Source: Galdieria sulphuraria
Taxonomy: Eukaryota > Rhodophyta > Bangiophyceae > Galdieriales > Galdieriaceae
Direction of reading: 5' to 3'
DNA: 64,000 nucleotides
Assembly: GCF_000341285.1 (NCBI RefSeq)
Contig: NW_005178437.1
Span: 62,001-126,000 of the forward strand
Under the pieces are notes generated by a model, which saw nothing but the letters and a program-made list of their open reading frames with translations, was not told where the DNA came from and did not search any database. How positions within the stretch are numbered: the stretch's first letter is position 1; each line of letters opens with the position of its first letter. This document shows, in pieces, positions 43,052 through 52,929 of the stretch. The translations under genes were made by a program, and so were the position numbers.

Positions 43052-44778
43052 ATGTCCAAAAAGTCTAAAGGAAAACAGAAAAAGTATCGTCAACCCAACA
43101 AGAAAAGAAATAAAAATACCAAACCATCCAACCTAAAACAAACAACTTGTTCCAACCACAACTCTTCTTGTCTATGTAGTGAAAACGAAAGAAAGACGAG
43201 ATTGGCTGAAATTATTGCTGAAGAATGGAAAGGAAATATAATAACACCCAAAGGTTTGAAGAATTTGGGTAATACTTGGTAAGTATACTATATATATATA
43301 TTAGAAGTGGGCATATAATCCTATTTCTCTTGTTAGTTTCCTCAACGCAGTATTACAAAATATTGGTCGATTGCCTGCCCTTCGAAGTTATTTTTTAGGT
43401 CAATCTATTACAAGTGGTGAACACGGTGTGACTTTATCTTTGAGAGTATTCTTTCATACTATGTGGTTATTACAAGACCAAAGCATATTTCGACCCCATA
43501 AGTTATTGGACCATTTGGGAAAGTATTCCAGTCGCTTTCGTGGTTATGAACAACAAGATGCTCATGAAGCCTTGAGAGTATTGATGGAGTCTTTAATGGA
43601 AGAAGCAACTGTTAATATGGATAATTCTAGCAGTGATTCAAGTAGTCATAGTGACTCCAATCATAACCACGAGTCTTGGATGGAAAAAGTATTTCTAGGA
43701 AAGTTGCAAAGTTGTGTGGAATGTGAACAGTGTCATTCGATATCTACCGTTGAAGAACCTTTTTTAGACATTTCATTATGTTTGGAAACTCAAAATACCG
43801 ATGAGACTTGTTCTGTTGCGGGAGGTTGTACGAGAAATCAGATCATTTGTGATACAGCAATGATGAGTCAACAGAGTCTATTATCTGTAGATAATGCAAT
43901 GTTATCTATGGAAAGCAACTTGTCAGAACAAGTGATGGTCAACGAAGAAGAAGAGAAGAATAGTCCAGAAATGATTTCCTTATGGGAAGAAGATATCCAT
44001 CAAGTTACTTTAGGGTTAGACTCCTTATTTGAAGAATCCAATAATGTAGAATGGAGTGATTATGTAAGTAATAATGATTTGGATTTCAATGAAGAACAAA
44101 AAGGTAAGTTTTATAAGACAAAGAAATGGAATAGGATGATGATATGTATTATTGACTTGTGAAGACATAGTTGTTCATTCTTCTTCAAAGAGTCTAACCA
44201 AACCTATCTCTTCTTCATCTACTACCACAACACTTTATGCAAGTATTCAAGACAGCTTACAAGCATTTCTTTCTCCAGAAATATTACAAGGAGAGAATGC
44301 TTACTATTGTGAGTCTTGCAATCGACAACAACAAAGTGAGTCAACCCAAAAACATTGTAATAAGGATTCCGTTTCCTCTCAACAGAGATATATTCGTACC
44401 AAAGCAAAGAAACATTTTTTATTTCGGAAACTTGGTCAAGTTATTATTTTCCATTTGAAGAGATTTCGACAAGTTGGTTTTCACTTTGAAAAGGTTTCAG
44501 GTAAAATGTCATTTCCATTGGAATGGAATCTCTCCAGTTATACACAAGAGCAACAAGGAGATTCCACAGAGAATGATTATTATTTGTCAGGAATAGTTGT
44601 TCATCAGGGTTCTTTAGAATGGGGTCATTATATTGCATATATTCGTGCAAGTTGTTCACCACAAGAGCATCGTTGGTATTATTGTAGTGATGAACATGTA
44701 ACATTGGTACAAGATGAAGAACAAATCTTCAATAGTGAAGCTTATATTTTGTTTTATTGTAAAAAACAACGACAATGA
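43052..44778 (+). CDS. Ubiquitin-specific protease (USP family)
   Basis: Exons 43052-43278, 43337-44103 and 44171-44778 join to 533 residues. The Cys box GLKNLGNTCFLNAVLQ is created exactly at the first splice; QQDAHEALRVLMESL follows. The zinc-binding ECEQC and CESCN pairs and the His box HQGSLEWGHYIAYIR with WYYCSDEHVTLV complete the UCH fold. It removes ubiquitin from proteins. The very basic Lys/Gln-rich N-terminus and direct NLGNT context recall USP16/45, but there is no zf-UBP domain, so I leave the subfamily open. An acidic insertion sits in the middle (about residues 235-330). Ends 11 bp from the stop of the convergent DNA methyltransferase. Confidence 0.9.
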
Positions 44779-44789
44779 AAGTAATACTT

Positions 44790-46533
44790 TCAGTTAGATA
44801 TATGAGTTATTATACTATCCAATAGAAAACTACAAAATGCTTCAATGACTGGAACACAAAAACTATTTCCCAATAATTTCCAACGGGTACGAAAACTTGA
44901 AGAACATTCCATCACACATTCCGTATAACGATCGGGAAACCTAAAAGTCCTTATTGAATGAATGGGATGAGATTATCATAACTTACCCTAGTATTCTTTC
45001 TGCTTCAATGATATTCAATCCTCTCTTTTCTTGGTCATTATACCAAACAGTATTGAAACGATTATCAAAAGCTCGAGGTGCATAATTATTGGTAGTTATA
45101 GTATAAGCTTTAGGATATTGTGCTCTAGCATGATCCATTAAAATATCTTGTAAATAACAATTTGGTTTTTCTTCTAGTGTCCATATTCTCTTGGCATTAG
45201 GAATATTAGTCCAATAATAACGATATCGAATACCAGCTGAGAATCTTGACGCATCTACTAAGATAGGCTCCACTCCTAAAGCATCCGTAATGATTTGTCT
45301 ATCTTGAGCATTCATGGAAGCCACATTTTCTAATAAAAAGTATCGAGGCTTCAATTCTTCTAATAGACGAACATATTCAAAGAATAAGGAACTGGGACCT
45401 GATTGAATACCTCGTTGACGACCCAATCGGGATAAACTTTGACATGGACTTCCTCCAATCATAAAGTCTACACCTTCAGGAATATCTCTTTTGCTTACTT
45501 GTCGAATATCACCCAACGAAATGATATCTGGAAAACGAGTATGAGCCACTCGTATAGCTTTTGAATCAATTTCGGAAGCATAATAACGAACATGAACTAT
45601 TCCTAGTCTTTGCAAAGCCAAACGAGCTGCAGCTATTCCATCAAAAGCACTAAATACGATCATTTGAGGAGTAAATTCCGTTGTGTTTCGATCTTTCACT
45701 AATTGCGATAGTTGAGAAAAGATGAGCTTCAAGGAATGATGCTCATGATTATGGTTATGATTCGATTCCTTTTTTAGGTTTCCATCAGAGCAATGATACA
45801 ATAATGAAAAAGAATCGTTGAACCAATTCCAACTGGATATTTGATATTGAATATTGACTGAAGGAGTTTGAATGATATCTAAGGAATCATGTTTCTTATT
45901 GAAGGACGATAATAATAATAAGGGAGGAATATCTCGATGAGTTTTTGTTATAGATTGATTTTGTTGTTCACATAAAGCACATAACCAAATATCTTTCAAC
46001 TTGTTCTGATTCAAAGGTGGACAGACACAAGCAAAATGTAAAGTTATTGGACACTTTTCACAACATATCAAAGTATCTCCTAACCAATCATTTTCTTCAT
46101 CTGAACAACAACTTTCTGAAAAAGAATCAGAAGAAGCACTCTTATGGGTTGATCTTCTTTTGCTTTGTTTGTCTTTCCAATATTTTTGCCAACCACCTTC
46201 AGGCACTGCACAACTATCACAGTCATAATAAGAACCATCAGGTCCTATATTTCGAATACTACGAAAGGATATATTGGATCGATTACCAACCCTAGATTGG
46301 GACAATCCAATGTGTTGATGATGGGCAGTTGTATAAACTGAAGATGGATAAGAGTTGTCTTTTCTATTCGGTTTCCAAGTCTCATCATAGTCTTCATAGT
46401 CTTTATCGGAATCACTTGGTTGACTATCAGTTGATGTGCTTATATTGGAATCCTTATTCCATAAAGTGGATGGATAAACCAAGTCTTTAATAGATATGGG
46501 AGATATATTGGCTTTCTTTCCCAATTCACTCAT
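44790..46533 (-). CDS. DNMT3-like DNA cytosine-5 methyltransferase with PHD finger
   Basis: Exons 44987-46533 and 44790-44940 give 565 residues. C-terminal C5-methyltransferase: motif I VFSAFDGIAAARLALQRLG, catalytic motif IV IGGSPCQSLSRLGRQRG, motif VI LLENVASM, motif VIII RYRYYWTNIP, and motif X LLGNSFCVPVIEAFC, which lies in the small last exon. The ASEIDSKAI and DVxxV layout and short target domain point to the DNMT3 group. Upstream is a PHD-type zinc finger: YDCDSC, then CCEKCPITLHFACVCPPL, then WLCALC, interrupted by a long Ser/acidic loop. DNMT3 enzymes have a related ADD finger that reads histone H3. The start at 46533 lies 17 bp after the stop of the upstream gene; another at 46560 would overlap it. 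Confidence 0.88.
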
Positions 46534-46549
46534 TCCAAAACAATATATT

Positions 46550-49296
46550 TTACATTCCATTCACTATGCATTCCATACCATCCTTACCATTTCTTCGACT
46601 ATATATAATCCACTGATTACAAACAAACTCTCGTTGCCAAGATTCTACAGAAGATGCAGGTTGTATAACAACTCTTTTCAAAAACCAAGAAGGAAATAAT
46701 CCACTTCCTTGATGACCAACTCTTATTTTGTTGGGTATTTGTAAACTATCTGGAACAGAAATCACAAAAGTGTCTTGTCCTCGACGACAAAAATGCGAAC
46801 CATCAGAATTAGAAAACAACAATCGTTCGGTGTGATTTCCATTTTCATCAAATAGTTGAATCCATACAGAAGCATCCGTTCCTGCTCCCCAACAGTCACC
46901 AGTTTGGAAAGTAATCATCCAAGGTTTGGTACATAAATTCGTCGTTCCAGTTTCATTCTGAACAGATACTAGAGAAGAGACTCCTGTAGAATGCCAAATA
47001 GTATTGAGAGATTGATTGGCCAATCTCCATAAAGACAACGGAGTTCTTCTCATCACAAGTTGTGCTGCTTCTCTCCAATCTAAATTTTCCAATTGTCGAA
47101 ATAATCGTATGGAATTATTGCTCAAAGTGTGTCTTGAGGAGTCATGGTAAGTATGAAAAGGAGAAACCAATCTTTTCTTCCAATAATCGATATCCGGTTG
47201 AATCACAAAATAATTTCCACTCCTAGTCCAAGTATAAAAACTTTCATCCTATCAACCCATTTTCAGTTTTGATCAACAACCAAATAGTGATACAAGTACT
47301 TGTAAAGTGGCTTTGAAAGTTAACCACAATCTAAGCCAACCATTGGAATGAGTATTATCCGAATGTACTATTCCATTCTTATCAATAGGAATCCAATACT
47401 CTTTAGGTTGAATATCGCCATAATGATCGATACAAATATAAGCACGACCTAATAATGCTTCTTTAGCAAAAGGGTCTTGATCCATCACAGTCAAAGTCAA
47501 ATATTCTTCTTGAATATGACAAACTGGAAATTCTGTAAATGCATTCCATACGGGACATATTTCATTTCTTAGACTAGTAAATGATGCCTTATGAGAACCC
47601 CATTCCAATAAACAACGAACATCATTTATGAAACAATCAGGATTGTCCATATGATGCAATTGATAAGCTTCCAATAGATGAATTTGTATCCAACCTTGTG
47701 GAATAGAAGATTCTTCAAAGTCTATATGATTAGATAGGTTGTTTTCTATTTTAGGAGTTGTTTCCAATGCAGTGGGATCCCAAAGCTTTTCATAAGAATA
47801 CTTTACATGAACGGAAGCTATCGAATGAGGTTGAAAAGAAGAAGAAGAAGAATGAGACCATCTAGAAGCTATCAAAGGCAACCAAATATCCATATTCTTA
47901 TCTACAGCATCTTTACATACTTCCAATGGTAACCAACCAGAACCGATCAAGATATCTTGTCCTAAGGAATTCACCATCTACAAACTCTCTTTCAATCATC
48001 ATGATTATCATCCATAGTCAATATTGATTACCTGAAATAGTCCTTGTGGAGTATGATACAGTCGAATATTGATCCATTGCTTACATTGATTGGTTATCAG
48101 AAATTCAAACTTTTCTTCAAATATGGGTTCATTGGTTCGATAACTCTTATGTGTAGTCATCACTTGACGTCCTAATTGAATAGTTATCGATGGATTCCAT
48201 TCCGAATAGTTTGCAAATAGATCTTCCGATATCGATATTTGGGCACTTAAAATGCGTATAGTTAATACGCCATCAGTACCTGGTGGATAACTAGCATTGT
48301 CTTTCAATGTATAAAAGAAACTCAGTAGAGATGAAGAATTGCCAGGATGACTTGTAAGACTTTGGAAGGATCGACTTGATGTTGGTTGAATAGGTACACT
48401 TATCTTATTAGGAAATAACATCTTTTCAAATGCTTTGACTGTTAAAAGATGATAAAGCCAAGAACGAAATGCTGGAATGTCCATCAAATCTATACCACTT
48501 GCCAAAGGTACAATCTCCAAATAAACTTTAGGCTGTTGTACAAAGGAAAACTTTAAACTTTCAATACCCCACGAACAATCATTTAAGCCCAACTCCTAAT
48601 ATAAGCTCCACTGTTCAGTTCCTATTTCTGATGAGAATAGATGGAAAGACTTACCAAACGTAATTTGGAGTGAATATTTATTTTTCGAACACTCAAAAGA
48701 GGAGGCTTTATACCCAACAGAGTAGCTGTGACCCGAACTTCACTACTACGAGCCATCCAATCCATATCTGCGTCCAATACAATAGTGTCTGCAGAAAAAG
48801 TTCTAAAACACTTGAGGTTATGAAGTTCAGGTGCGTGTCTTCCAAGTGTTAAATGAGTAACCATTACATCTTTGAGGAATTGAGGTTGATGCTTCTTTGC
48901 CAATTGTTGTAATTCCTTCATCAACAAGTCTGACCAGGTAGTCTCCAACTTTTCCCATAGTTTACCGATAATTCTATTGAGCCATAAAGCAGATTCCATA
49001 TTTTCACATAAAGGATACTGTAAAGAGTTGAATGGACCTTTTCTTTCTGATAAAACATTCTTCTTTCTTTTGTTCCACTTGGATAGTAAAAAGAACAGCA
49101 CACTATGGAAGAAAGATTCACAAGTGAGAATGGACATCATCATAAAGAGGCCGTTGAATATTATACTTACCAAGAGATAGCCAAAGTAAATATTCCCGAA
49201 AAGAAACCCTTTTCTTTCAATAAGCATATCAAATACCAACACCAACGTTTTACTTACCAACCAAAATGAAGATCGCCATACCACATCTTTCTCCAT
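46550..49296 (-). CDS. Extended-synaptotagmin-like membrane-contact protein: TM, SMP, C2 domains and C-terminal PLAT
   Basis: Six exons: 49258-49296, 49171-49208, 48655-49102, 48032-48595, 47300-47977 and 46550-47248, giving 821 residues with every phase matching. Order: short N-terminus and hydrophobic hairpin (FWLGFFSGIFTLAISCVLFF); SMP lipid-transfer domain (ALWLNRIIGKLWEKLETTW, FRTFSADTIVLDADMDW, ATLLGIKPPLLSVRKI); two C2-like domains (GVLTIRILSAQIS, then GWIQIHLLEAYQL with LTLTVMDQDPF); and a PLAT/LH2 beta-sandwich (ITFQTGDCWGAGTDASVWIQ, VGHQGSGLFPSWFLKRVVI). SMP-C2 proteins tether the ER to the plasma membrane and move lipids. The C2 part could end at a stop at 47273, but a 51-nt GT-AG intron (47249-47299) joins it to the PLAT exon in frame. 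Confidence 0.8.
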
Positions 49297-49308
49297 TTGT
49301 TTACAAAA

Positions 49309-50184
49309 ATGTTTGTGGAATGGTTATTTCATAAGCATGGATCGATTGGATTAAGACTTGCCACTTGTGTAAAGTCATTCAAAACACGTTTATTAAGAGT
49401 GTCACAATTGCATCCCATTATGTTTCATACAAATAGTGATTCTTCAGATAATGATATAGAGTTTGTGTCTTGCCAATCTGGTGTTGTTGGCGTGGAGAAT
49501 AAGGATTCCAACTGTTCTCATCAAAGAGAAAAGCTTACAAGAGAAGAAACTTTCCAAAGTCCATTATCAACAACAAACCAATATGAATATCAATATCGCC
49601 CAATACTTTTGATGTTGATTGGTATACCAGGTTCTGGTAAGACTACTTTTGCTAAGAAACTTGAAGCAAAAGGATGGTATGCCTATTTCTACTATGCTTT
49701 TATATAGTTGAGAATGTTTTCGAAAAGGTGTAGAGTTTGTCAAGATGAGCTATTCACTCGTCAGCAGTGCGAGAATTATACCATAACCCATCTCTTGCAA
49801 GGTAAATCAATCGTTATTGATAGATGCAACGTCACAAAGGAACAGAGAGCAATATGGATAAGTATGTGCATAATTTGCGTTTTATAAACTAACAAAGATT
49901 GTTAAGACCTTGCAAAGAATGCAAATGCAGTCGTAGGTTGTGTTGTCTTTACAACTCCTATACATATTTGTATTTCTAGAGTAGCTCAAAGAAGTGAACA
50001 TCCCAACTTGAAAGGCAACGACCCAAAAACTGAAAACGTTATCTTCCAATTCGCACGAGAGTTTTGTGCTCCAATAGCTGAAGAAGGAATTGACTTTTGT
50101 CGTCGTATACAAACTGAACAAGATGAATATCGTATATTACAACAACTGGAAACAATATTGGATAGCAACTCACTGTCCTCTTAA
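49309..50184 (+). CDS. P-loop kinase of the PNKP/bHLH140-like (AAA_33) group
   Basis: Exons 49309-49676, 49728-49861 and 49907-50184 give 259 residues. Walker A IGIPGSGKTTFAKKL; then GWCRVCQDEL, SIVIDRCNVTKEQRAIWINL (lid and Walker-B-like region), and VVGCVVFTTPIHICISRVAQ with RSEHPNL. The DRCN-x-x-x-EQR and VCISR-x-x-R-x-x-H features are shared with the kinase half of polynucleotide kinase/phosphatase and plant aprataxin-like bHLH140. A role in RNA or DNA 5'-end phosphorylation is inferred. No HIT, zinc-finger or phosphatase domain is attached. The first ATG (49309) is only 12 bp from the divergent E-Syt start and would give a basic, mitochondrial-type leader; an ATG at 49420 gives 222 residues and leaves a more normal gap. 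Confidence 0.72.
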
Positions 50185-50696
50185 CATTCTTTATCAGCTG
50201 ACCACTCCAATCTAGCCAGTTGAGTCTGCAGTTGTTTTACAGTTTCTTCGATATATCTTAGTTGTGGGTTATTTTCAATCCATTTCTTTCCTCATTTTAA
50301 ACTTATATCAAGTTTCAACCAGAAAGAACCTACCTGCTGCTGTTCTGGTTCAGTTCCCAATTGTTGAGTACGAACTTGCAGTTCATTATACAGTCTTTGT
50401 CGATAATTCTCCAAAGTTTCCATCACTTCTATCAACTCTGCAGCTTTGGCTGCTTTATTATCAAATTTAGGTTGTGCTTGTTTCTTGTAGTGGTCCAAAG
50501 AGGAGGGTAAAGCTTCCTTTTCAGGAAAAGGTAACTTATCACAAGCGTAATAAGTACGAAATATTTTATGAAAGTTGAGGTGAGAAGGTCCTGAAACGAT
50601 TGGTTTATGATAACCACTAGTTCTTCTTTCTTCTTTTCTAATCAAAACTGTTCCACTTGAAACTACAAACATAAGAAAGTAACTAGAAGAACCCAT
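50181..50696 (-). CDS. Small coiled-coil protein with N-terminal hydrophobic anchor, unknown
   Basis: Exons 50334-50696 and 50181-50285 (48-nt intron) give 155 residues. The start MGSSSYFLMFVVSSGTVLI is a short hydrophobic anchor or possible myristoylation site (MGSSS). The last 70 residues form a coiled coil in two parts, ELIEVMETLENYRQRLYNEL and LRYIEETVKQLQTQLARLEW, the second supplied by the last exon. I recognise no family. The splice is supported by the continued heptad pattern and correct phase. The stop codon shares the TTAA palindrome with the stop of the convergent kinase. Confidence 0.6.
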
Positions 50697-50828
50697 TTTT
50701 TACTCAATGCCTTTTGTCAATTCACAAATTACTAAAAAGTCAGTAAAAGAAGAAACAAATGTATATGTATGTATATATTAAGTTGATGTGTGTAACTCAT
50801 CTTTCCATTGGGTTGAGATATTTTATCC

Positions 50829-52580
50829 TCATCGACGAATACTAACAGATAAGAGATTTTCCAAATACTCAAGTCCTATACAATATCATCCTTAGAAAGA
50901 AAACAAAATATCAATAGTTCCCTTACTTTCTTGTAATGCTTGCACTGTACTTCTCAATTCGTCGTTTTCTGTACAAAGTTCTTCCATACGTTTCTGATAA
51001 GCCTCTTGTTGTATCTAACAAATTGTTCTTCATAAAAGTCTTATATGTGCAAATAAATATATTATCTCACTTTTTTTCTTTGACGAGAACGTTCCGCACT
51101 TCTACGATTTTGCATAGCTCGATATGCTTTCCGTTCTTCTTCCGTCTATTATATTTGAACAATCAATGAAATGGAATGAAACGTGAAAACTTACCATTTC
51201 TGGATGTTTTCTCTTTCGACCTCGCCTCTTTACTGTTCTTGTTTCATGCTTTTCCATATTGGATATATGATCATCATCCAGAGTTGGATTGTTATGATTG
51301 CTGTTCGTATTGTCTGAATGGCTTCCACTATAAGTAGACTGATTGGTTGAATATTCTCCACTCTTGCATTCCAACAATTCCTCTCTATCTGAACTCGAGT
51401 CATTAGAAACAGATAAATTCTCATGCTCATCTCCACTGTTTTGAAAAGAGTCATAAACACTTGAATTGGCTTCCGTTTGTCGACTTCTCCTCTTTGGACT
51501 CTTTTCATTTCTATCTTGAGGCAAAACATTCCAATTCGAGGTAAACTCTCGAATCCAATTAGGTGCATTATCCTTGATTGCCTGAGAGCCAAGTAGAGAA
51601 TGGTTATCATTTGTACCAGTTACCCAATCAACTGGAGAAGAAACAAGAGAAGACTCTTCCATATGGAAACCAGTATCCCTTGGAGTAGTCCAAGCTCGAG
51701 GTGTAGCTCCAGAACGTAAAGAGGATAGACCTTTTGGAGTAAACAAATCTGGAAAGTAATCCGTTAAACGAGCAAATAAATCGTCATTGTTATCCACTAA
51801 AGTATTCGGTTCGTCCAATCTCTCCAAAGGTAACTTGGGACTTATTATCGAAGGTTTTGTGTCCACATTCGAAGAAGATACTGCACTATGAAACCCCACA
51901 GCTGAAGTCTGACTATTGCCTTGTTTCGTAACACTAGTAAAAGAACGAGGTGAAGTAGGAGGTTGAACTACGTTCGATTGAGCTTGTTTGGAACAACTTG
52001 ACTGTTCGTGACGGTTAGCATTACCAGTCCTTTCTCAACATAAGGAAGATTGTCACAGGGAAAGCAAATCGTGTGCACTAACCTTGCGTTAGTCTCCGTT
52101 ATTTTCGAGTCTCTCTTCACTACACTGACTAATTCTTTTGGGTCCGTTACTCCATTCTTCATGGACTCCACTACAATGCACATTCTCTCGAGAGCTTCTG
52201 GTTTCTTTTGAGGATCCAAACCACCTAATTCAATCATACGAAGCAAAGACTCTGTTTGTTCGTATATTTCGGGAATTCCATAGTCATAGAGAGTCTTATT
52301 GTCTTGGGTACGCAGTTCAACTGAATAAGGAAAGCCAATTACAGCAAAAACAACGTAAATACCTTGCAATTCTATATTTCCAAAGTGAAAATGAAGCATA
52401 TCTATGAAGTGGAATTCTTCGCAAAGCTTCTTCTTCACGTCTCCTATAGTATCATAAACGGAAACTTGCAGTTGTCGTCGTTGTCCGTCTGGCAAGTCCT
52501 TTCATAGGTTTGTATAGCAAACCAAAAATATATCAAGTGCTTACCAATAGCAAGGGAAAGGTTTCGTCAGACTGTCGCAT
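50829..52580 (-). CDS. Fusion protein: N-terminal ubiquitin-like domain and C-terminal bZIP
   Basis: Seven exons: 52545-52580, 52363-52498, 52083-52320, 51195-52029, 51071-51145, 50927-51014, 50829-50875; all phases fit, giving 484 residues. Residues about 8-80 look like a ubiquitin fold: FPLLLDLPDGQRRQLQVSVY, DTIGDVKKKL, and DNKTLYDYGI followed by SLLRMIEL (ubiquitin: RTLSDYNI-LHLVLRL). A long Ser/Asn-rich linker follows. Residues 416-440 are a bZIP basic region (NRRSAERSRQRKK) and 441-478 a zipper with four leucines at perfect seven-residue steps (EELCTENDELRSTVQAL, then RLEYL). A bZIP gene starting inside exon 4 is unlikely, because that frame has no ATG until residue M of MEESS. The function as a regulated transcription factor is inferred. 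Confidence 0.78.
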
Positions 52581-52581
52581 C

Positions 52582-52603
52582 TATATATATATATATATAT
52601 ATA
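52582..52603. repeat. TA microsatellite directly upstream of the UBL-bZIP start
   Basis: TA dinucleotides end one base before the proposed ATG (minus strand reads TATAG-ATG), so this could also be an intron end with a further 5' exon upstream. Confidence 0.75.
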
Positions 52604-52929
52604 CGATATTCAAGTTTCTCTTCTTCTTCTCACTTGATCGATCGATCAATGCTCACGAAAAAAGCATTATCGATTTTTTCTTTGTTTCTAATTTGGGAAA
52701 TATTGAAGAGCTTTTTCCTTATTGGATAAACACACATTCGTATTCTAAAGAGTGAGAACCAAAGAATATGTATATGATCATAGAAAATACACATATCGCC
52801 AACTTGAATGCATAATAAGCCAAATTGTAGGAAATTCTATTATTCTTTGTTGAGTATTTATGAATCCAAAAAAGCTTATTATCATCGAGCGCCATTTTTG
52901 TAAAGTTGCCCAATTTGGACGATTTGAAA
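52604..52929. other. Divergent intergenic region (UBL-bZIP / APC1)
   Basis: About 325 bp, AT-rich, with GAGCGCCATTTTTG at 52887-52900 close to the APC1 start. It may hold an untranslated or small 5' exon of the UBL-bZIP gene; none could be supported. Confidence 0.35.

Noticed and set aside
47273-47977. C2-domain ORF ending in a stop at 47273 as a gene of its own
   Set aside because: A GT-AG intron of normal size removes the stop and continues in frame into the PLAT exon; the exon upstream also joins in frame.
51195-51899. Stand-alone bZIP gene starting in the large exon
   Set aside because: The open frame there begins at GTG with no early ATG, and clean introns link it to the ubiquitin-like exons upstream.
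52887-52900. E2F site before APC1
   Set aside because: The GAGCGCCATTTTTG core lacks the TTTSGCGC arrangement on either strand.
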